NCBI GenBank assembly: GCA_900769835.1
Contig: CAAGIE010000142.1
Coordinates: forward strand, 1-12,182
Direction: 5' to 3'
DNA length: 12,182 bases
Origin: an uncultured Oscillospiraceae bacterium
GTDB taxonomy: Bacteria; Bacillota; Clostridia; Oscillospirales; Oscillospiraceae
Below are positions 8,401-12,182 of this stretch, one piece after another. Below the pieces are notes generated by a model, which was not told where the DNA came from, ran no database searches, and saw nothing but the letters and a program-made list of their open reading frames with translations. The translations under genes were made by a program, and so were the position numbers. The stretch's first letter is position 1. Each line of letters starts with the position of its first letter.

Positions 8401-8406
8401 TTCATA

Positions 8407-9447
8407 ATGTCTGATATCCAGGAACGCGTAGTTAAAATTAAAGTAATCGGTGTCGGCGGCGCTGGTAACAATGTTATCAACCGCATGATCGAGGGTAATG
8501 TTGGCGGTGTTGACTTTGTTGTGGTGAATACCGACAAGCAGGACCTGAATAAGTCCATCTGCAAGAATAAGGTTCAGATCGGCGAGAAGCTGACCAATGG
8601 TATGGGCGCAGGCTCCAAGCCTGAGATCGGCCAGAAGTCCGCTGAGGAGAGCCGCGCACAGATCTCCAAGATTCTGGAGAACACTGATATGGTATTTATC
8701 ACCGCAGGTATGGGCGGCGGTACCGGCACCGGTGCAGCACCCATCGTTGCAGACCTGGCCCGTGAGGCTGGCTGCCTGACTGTTGGTGTTGTCACTAAGC
8801 CCTTCAAGTTCGAGGGTGCAAACCGTATGCGTCAGGCTGAGGCCGGCATCGCAGCTCTGGCTGAGAAGGTTGACTCCCTGATCATCATCCCCAACGATCG
8901 TCTGAAGTACGTTACCGATCAGAAGATCACCTTCGCAAACGCTTTCGGTATTGCTGACGATGTGCTGAAGCAGGCTGTTACCTCCATCTCCGAGCTGGTT
9001 GGTTACTCCGAGCGCGTCATCATCAACCTGGACTTTGCTGACGTTTCCGCTATCATGAAGGACGCAGGCCGCGCACACATGGGTGTTGGCATTGCTTCCG
9101 GCCGTGAGAAGGCAGAGACCGCAGCTCTGGCCGCTGTTTCCAGCCCCCTGCTGGAGACCTCCATCAACGGCGCTACCGGCGTGCTGGTCAGCGTTACCGG
9201 CTCTTCCGAGCTGACTCTGGAGGACGTGGAGACTGCTGCAGGTATCGTGCAGGAGGCTGCTAATCCCGATGCAAACATCATCTTCGGTGCTGCTTGGTGC
9301 GATGACTATGTGGACGAGATGCGTGTTACCGTAATTGCTACCGGTTTCGAGCAGAAGGCTGAGGCTAACGACGAGAAGTCTGAGTCCGGCTCCAAGACCG
9401 GTGACTCCGGCGAGATCGACGATATCTTCCGTATCTTCAATCGCTAA
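8407..9447 (+). CDS. ftsZ: Cell division GTPase FtsZ
   Basis: FtsZ is the tubulin homologue whose GTP-dependent filaments form the Z ring. The 346 residues begin almost directly with the GTPase domain. Motifs are VIGVGGAGNNVINRM at 13-27, the tubulin signature GMGGGTGTGAAP at 101-112, PNDRL at 162-166 and the synergy (T7) loop NLDFADVSAIM at 207-217. The core ends near ATGF (311-314). The linker is short (about 317-337, acidic and Ser/Gly-rich), and the C-terminal peptide reads IDDIFRIFNR instead of the usual DIPxFLR type. Codon use is unlike the neighbours: none of the 41 Ala codons is GCG and only three are GCC, and Lys and Glu are nearly always AAG and GAG, which suggests selection for high expression. 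The gene has its own promoter, leader and terminator. ftsA, often directly upstream, is absent. Confidence 0.99.
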   Translation: MSDIQERVVKIKVIGVGGAGNNVINRMIEGNVGGVDFVVVNTDKQDLNKSICKNKVQIGEKLTNGMGAGSKPEIGQKSAEESRAQISKILENTDMVFITAGMGGGTGTGAAPIVADLAREAGCLTVGVVTKPFKFEGANRMRQAEAGIAALAEKVDSLIIIPNDRLKYVTDQKITFANAFGIADDVLKQAVTSISELVGYSERVIINLDFADVSAIMKDAGRAHMGVGIASGREKAETAALAAVSSPLLETSINGATGVLVSVTGSSELTLEDVETAAGIVQEAANPDANIIFGAAWCDDYVDEMRVTVIATGFEQKAEANDEKSESGSKTGDSGEIDDIFRIFNR

Positions 9448-9464
9448 TTTTCTCAATGAATCAG

Positions 9465-9494
9465 CATCCCGGACCTTGTGTCCGGGATGTTTTT
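9465..9494 (+). terminator. Intrinsic terminator after ftsZ
   Basis: CATCCCGGAC (9465-9474) pairs perfectly with GTCCGGGATG (9480-9489) around a five-base loop CTTGT, followed at once by TTTTT (9490-9494). This is a GC-rich 10-bp stem with a T-tract, a classic rho-independent terminator, 17 bases past the ftsZ stop. The next gene's ribosome site starts only two bases after the T-tract. Confidence 0.93.
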
Positions 9495-9496
9495 CG

Positions 9497-9503
9497 AAAG
9501 GAG
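9497..9503 (+). promoter_or_regulatory. Ribosome binding site deciding the GTG start of the methyltransferase
   Basis: AAAGGAG sits six bases before GTG at 9510. An in-frame ATG at 9456 lacks such a site and would place the terminator hairpin inside the coding region, so the GTG is preferred. Confidence 0.8.
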
Positions 9504-9509
9504 CAAACT

Positions 9510-10259
9510 GTGGAAGCTTACCGTGCTTTGGCGGAGAGTTACGACCGCCTGACCAACGATGTGGACTATACCGGCATCGTGGCTTTCTATGATGCCATTA
9601 TCCGGCGGGAGGGACTCCGACCCAGAACCGCAGTGGATCTGGCTTGCGGTACCGGCTCTGTAGCGTTGCTCCTGGCAGAGAAAGGCCTGCGGGTCACTGC
9701 GGTGGATATGTCAGAGGATATGCTCTGCCAGGCCAGCGCCAAGACTCAGCATCTGGAGCATCCTCCGGTCTATATCTGTCAAAAATTGCAGGAACTGCAC
9801 CTGCCCAGAGGAGTGGATCTGGCGGTCTGCGCCCTGGATAGCATGGACTATATCACAGACCCTGCTGACTGCGAACAGGCAATTGCCCGCATTTATAAAG
9901 CGCTGAATCCCGGCGGATGCTTTATCTTTGATGTCAATACACCCCAAAAACTGATGGCGATGGATGGTCAGGTGTTCCTGGATGAGGACGAAGATGTTTA
10001 TTGCGTATGGCGGGGCGAATTTGATCGGGACACCAACATCTGCACCTACGGTATGGATCTGTTTCAACGTAACGGCGATAGTTGGTGCCGTACTGCTGAG
10101 ATCCACCGCGAGTATGCTTATAGCGCAGACCAACTGGTGGGATATCTGAAAAAAGCGGGCTTTACATCCATTGAAGTGTTCGCTGACTGCCGCTTTGAAG
10201 ACCCTGCCCCCAATGAGCAGAGGATCTACCTCAAGGCAAGAAAGGGAAGAGTAAAATGA
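9510..10259 (+). CDS. Class I SAM-dependent methyltransferase, substrate unknown
   Basis: A 249-residue Rossmann-fold methyltransferase. The start is GTG at 9510. SAM-binding motif I is VDLACGTGS at 42-50, followed by VTAVDMSEDML at 62-72, where Asp66 would bind the ribose hydroxyls of SAM. LDSMDYI at 109-115 occupies the motif IV position, and LNPGGCFIFDVNTP at 132-145 the next conserved strand-turn. The N-terminus (YRALAESYDRLTNDVDY) is typical of small soluble methyltransferases of the COG2226-like group, such as B. subtilis YqeM-type proteins. No feature reveals whether the target is a small molecule, RNA or protein. The stop overlaps the hslO start (ATGA), so translation is probably coupled to hslO. 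It lies directly after the ftsZ terminator with no room for its own promoter in the gap. Confidence 0.88.
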   Translation: MEAYRALAESYDRLTNDVDYTGIVAFYDAIIRREGLRPRTAVDLACGTGSVALLLAEKGLRVTAVDMSEDMLCQASAKTQHLEHPPVYICQKLQELHLPRGVDLAVCALDSMDYITDPADCEQAIARIYKALNPGGCFIFDVNTPQKLMAMDGQVFLDEDEDVYCVWRGEFDRDTNICTYGMDLFQRNGDSWCRTAEIHREYAYSADQLVGYLKKAGFTSIEVFADCRFEDPAPNEQRIYLKARKGRVK

Positions 10260-11140
10260 AGGATTATATTGTCCGTGGAATGAGCATGGACGGTTTTGTG
10301 AAGGTGGCGGCGATCCGCTCCACTGAACTGGTGCGCCGTGGCGCGCAGATCCAGGGAACCACCCCCAATGCCACTGCCGCATTCGGCAGAGCGCTGACTG
10401 CAGCATCTCTGATGGGCAACACCCAGAAAGTGGAAAACGGCTCTATGACGCTGCAGATCCGCGGAGATGGCCCCATCGGCGGTATGACCTGCGTGTCGGA
10501 TTCTACCGGCAATGTCCGTGGCTTTGTTTTGCAGCCCAATGTTCCGCTGGTGGAAAAGCACCCCGGTAAATTGGATGTGGGCGCTACGGTGGGTAACGGC
10601 ACGCTGACTGTGATCCGTGACCTGCAAATGAAGGAACCCTATATCGGCTCTATTGAACTGATCACCGGCGAGATTGCCGATGATATTACCGCGTATTTTG
10701 TGCAGAGCGAGCAGATCCCCACGGCTTGCGCTCTGGGCGTTTTGGTGGATACAGATTGCTCCGTTAAGGTGGCTGGCGGCTATCTGATCCAGTTGTTGCC
10801 CGGCGCTCCTGATGAAACCATTGATGTGGTGGAAGCAGGCATCCGCAGAGCCGGCGCCGTGACGACTATGCTGGCGGAGGGAATGACTCCTGAGGATATC
10901 CTTGGCGCCGTCTGTGGCGATCTGGGCGTTTTGTTTATGGAAACCACCGAGGTGGAGTACCGTTGCTATTGCTCCCGTGAGCGAGTGGAGGCGGCGCTCC
11001 TGAGCCTCGGTAAAAAGGAATTGACGGAGATTATCGAAGAGGGCAAGGCTTTTCCTGTGGAATGCCAGTTCTGCGATGAGATCTATACCTTTACTCCGGA
11101 TGATATTAAGGACCTGCTGAAGCAGGCAGAGGAGGCCTAA
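10256..11140 (+). CDS. hslO: Redox-regulated molecular chaperone Hsp33
   Basis: Hsp33 is a cytoplasmic holdase chaperone switched on by oxidation and unfolding. It binds zinc through four cysteines when reduced and inactive. The 294 residues match the family length. The N-terminal domain shows TTPNATAAFGRALTAASLMG at 35-54, LQIRGDGPIGGM at 66-77 and GNVRGFVLQP at 85-94. The C-terminal redox switch is intact: Cys237 and Cys239 (CYC) and Cys270 and Cys273 (CQFC), the CxC...CxxC arrangement. The ATG overlaps the methyltransferase stop by four bases, and the ATP-grasp gene starts one base after its stop, so the three genes form a compact unit. The link between an oxidative-stress chaperone and its neighbours is positional only. 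Confidence 0.96.
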   Translation: MKDYIVRGMSMDGFVKVAAIRSTELVRRGAQIQGTTPNATAAFGRALTAASLMGNTQKVENGSMTLQIRGDGPIGGMTCVSDSTGNVRGFVLQPNVPLVEKHPGKLDVGATVGNGTLTVIRDLQMKEPYIGSIELITGEIADDITAYFVQSEQIPTACALGVLVDTDCSVKVAGGYLIQLLPGAPDETIDVVEAGIRRAGAVTTMLAEGMTPEDILGAVCGDLGVLFMETTEVEYRCYCSRERVEAALLSLGKKELTEIIEEGKAFPVECQFCDEIYTFTPDDIKDLLKQAEEA

Positions 11141-11141
11141 T

Positions 11142-12137
11142 ATGGGCATTATCAGTTTTGCATTAAAGGGCAATTACGGTCGTTATTATAATGACCTGAA
11201 GGAGCTTTCCAAGAAGAACGGTAAGCCCGCGTGGTGGATGTTCCTGGATACCGCAGTCTGCACATTGTTGCTGGGCTCCGGTCTGCAGGATTATCTGAAC
11301 TACGAGTTCCATAAGAAAAACTTCAAGGAGCGCCGCACCTATGTTTCCGTGGGCTACCTGGATAAGGTCACACCCCTGATCGCAAACATTAAGTGGTCTC
11401 CCTATATGTCCAACAAGCTGAACTTCCATAAAAACTATGGTAAGTATACAAAGCGCGATTTCTTCGATCCTGATACCGGTTTTGAAGGCTTCAACGCATT
11501 TCTGGACAGAAATGCCGAGTTTGTCTTTAAGCCCCAGATCGGTCAGTGTGGCGAGGGAGTCACCAAGATGATCACCGCTGAGATCGAAGACCGCAAGGCT
11601 CTGTACGAAAAGGCGCTGGAAACCAAGGCTTGCGTAGAAGAACTCATTCAGCAGCATCCCGATTGGGAGTGTCTTGGCCCCGGCAGTGTGCATACGATCC
11701 GCGTGCTCACCGGCGCGGTCAATGGCCAGTCCAAGATCCTTTATGCGGCTGCCCGCGTGGGCAGTGGCGTGTCTATCGCAGATAATTTCCATCTGGGTGG
11801 CGCGGCCGTGCTGGTGGATCTGGAGAGAGGTTGTCTGGTGGGCAATGCCATTGATAAAAAACTCAACGAAAGCGAGCTTACCAAGACCGGCATTCGTCTG
11901 GACGGATTCCCCATTCCTTATTGGGAAGAGGTCAAGAAGATGGTGCTGGAGGCAGCCCTTGTAAACGACGAGATCCACCTGGTGGGTTGGGATGTTGCCA
12001 TCGGTAAGGACGGCCCTCTGGTGGTGGAGGGCAACCGTAGTTCCAGTTTTGATATCATTCAGGTGCCGCCTAAGAAAGGCCAGCGTCCTTTGCTGGATAA
12101 TCTGATCGCAGAGATCAAAGCAGGCAAGATGAACTAA
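11142..12137 (+). CDS. ATP-grasp protein resembling the sugar-transfer associated ATP-grasp family
   Basis: A 331-residue protein that I place in the ATP-grasp superfamily by its motif order. FVFKPQIGQCGEGV at 127-140 supplies a candidate nucleotide-binding Lys130 and glycine-rich loop. VEELIQQHPDWECLGPGSVH at 165-184 carries the paired acidic residues of the hinge. TIRVLTG at 185-191 has a conserved Arg187. VGWDVAIGKDGPLVVEGNRS at 281-300 holds the metal-binding acidic residues Asp284, Glu297 and Asn298. The pattern 'HP..SVxTIRV ... DN...GG ... GWD.A....GP...EGN' matches, from memory, the family Pfam calls ATPgrasp_ST. Such enzymes usually form amide or similar bonds to a carboxylate through an acyl phosphate, but the substrate is unknown. 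No glycosyltransferase is nearby. No signal peptide or clear membrane helix is seen. GAGGAGG lies six bases before the ATG, inside the end of hslO. Confidence 0.78.
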   Translation: MGIISFALKGNYGRYYNDLKELSKKNGKPAWWMFLDTAVCTLLLGSGLQDYLNYEFHKKNFKERRTYVSVGYLDKVTPLIANIKWSPYMSNKLNFHKNYGKYTKRDFFDPDTGFEGFNAFLDRNAEFVFKPQIGQCGEGVTKMITAEIEDRKALYEKALETKACVEELIQQHPDWECLGPGSVHTIRVLTGAVNGQSKILYAAARVGSGVSIADNFHLGGAAVLVDLERGCLVGNAIDKKLNESELTKTGIRLDGFPIPYWEEVKKMVLEAALVNDEIHLVGWDVAIGKDGPLVVEGNRSSSFDIIQVPPKKGQRPLLDNLIAEIKAGKMN

Positions 12138-12145
12138 AATCATTC

Positions 12146-12171
12146 CCGAAGACAAAAGCCCTTGTCTTCGG
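12146..12171 (+). terminator. Hairpin after the ATP-grasp gene, probable intrinsic terminator lacking its T-tract
   Basis: CCGAAGACAA (12146-12155) pairs perfectly with TTGTCTTCGG (12162-12171) around a six-base loop, nine bases after the stop codon. The position and shape fit a rho-independent terminator, but the expected T-run is missing because the following bases look like sequencing adapter. I infer that the genome continues with T residues here. Confidence 0.65.
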
Positions 12172-12182
12172 AGATCGGAAGA
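12172..12182 (+). other. Probable untrimmed Illumina adapter at the window end
   Basis: The final 11 bases, AGATCGGAAGA, are identical to the first 11 bases of the common TruSeq adapter read-through sequence (AGATCGGAAGAGC). They directly follow a hairpin where a T-tract would be expected. This is best read as technical sequence, not genome. Confidence 0.8.

Noticed and set aside
8269..9456. Long minus-strand open frame (about 395 codons) antisense to ftsZ
   Set aside because: It mirrors the biased codon use of ftsZ, shows low-complexity Ser/Leu/Gly/Asp composition, no recognisable domain, and ftsZ on the other strand is certain.
9456..9509. ATG start for the methyltransferase at 9456, adding 18 residues
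   Set aside because: The extension would translate through the ftsZ terminator hairpin and T-tract, has no ribosome site, and adds residues before the normal family start. GTG at 9510 has AAAGGAG at good spacing.
11163..12155. Long minus-strand open frame (about 330 codons) antisense to the ATP-grasp gene
   Set aside because: No recognisable motifs, His/Gln-rich shadow composition, and it would begin inside the terminal hairpin. The + strand frame has clear ATP-grasp motifs and a strong ribosome site.

Overview
The window is a section of a division and cell-wall (dcw) gene cluster from a Gram-positive-type bacterium. All genes lie on the + strand. The tail of a PASTA-bearing class B penicillin-binding protein, a DivIB/FtsQ-type protein, strong AGGAGG-type ribosome binding sites and a MurE with the meso-diaminopimelate signature all point to Bacillota, most likely class Clostridia. 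Placement near Oscillospirales/Ruminococcaceae is a guess from overall protein character, not something the sequence proves.

Region 1 (about 1-8234) is one tightly packed transcription unit: ftsI/spoVD-like PBP (5' end outside the window), murE, murF, mraY, ftsW, murG (overlapping ftsW by 4 bases) and ftsQ/divIB. Gaps between genes are 11-20 bases and each gene has its own Shine-Dalgarno sequence. The products act in sequence. MurE and MurF finish the UDP-MurNAc-pentapeptide, MraY moves it onto the lipid carrier (lipid I), and MurG adds GlcNAc (lipid II). FtsW polymerises glycan and the PBP crosslinks it at the septum, with FtsQ/DivIB as divisome scaffold. The order resembles the E. coli dcw cluster, but murD, murC/murB, ddl and ftsA are absent from the places where they often occur.

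Region 2 (8235-9494) is ftsZ as its own unit. An AT-rich 172-base intergenic stretch holds a good SigA-type promoter and a short leader with two competing hairpins just before a strong ribosome binding site. The gene ends in a clear intrinsic terminator. FtsZ has much stronger codon bias than its neighbours, a short C-terminal linker and an unusual C-terminal peptide.

Region 3 (9497-12137) is a three-gene unit: a class I SAM-dependent methyltransferase (GTG start directly after the ftsZ terminator), hslO (Hsp33 redox chaperone) and an ATP-grasp protein resembling the 'sugar-transfer associated' ATP-grasp family. The genes overlap by 4 bases or lie 1 base apart. A perfect 10-bp hairpin follows.

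The last 11 bases match the start of the common Illumina TruSeq adapter, sitting where a terminator T-tract would be expected. The right end of the window is therefore probably an untrimmed adapter at a contig end. I see no mobile element, CRISPR array, tRNA or rRNA, and no convincing wholly new system. The main points of interest are the reduced dcw gene set, the FtsZ tail, the ftsZ leader and the poorly characterised ATP-grasp gene.
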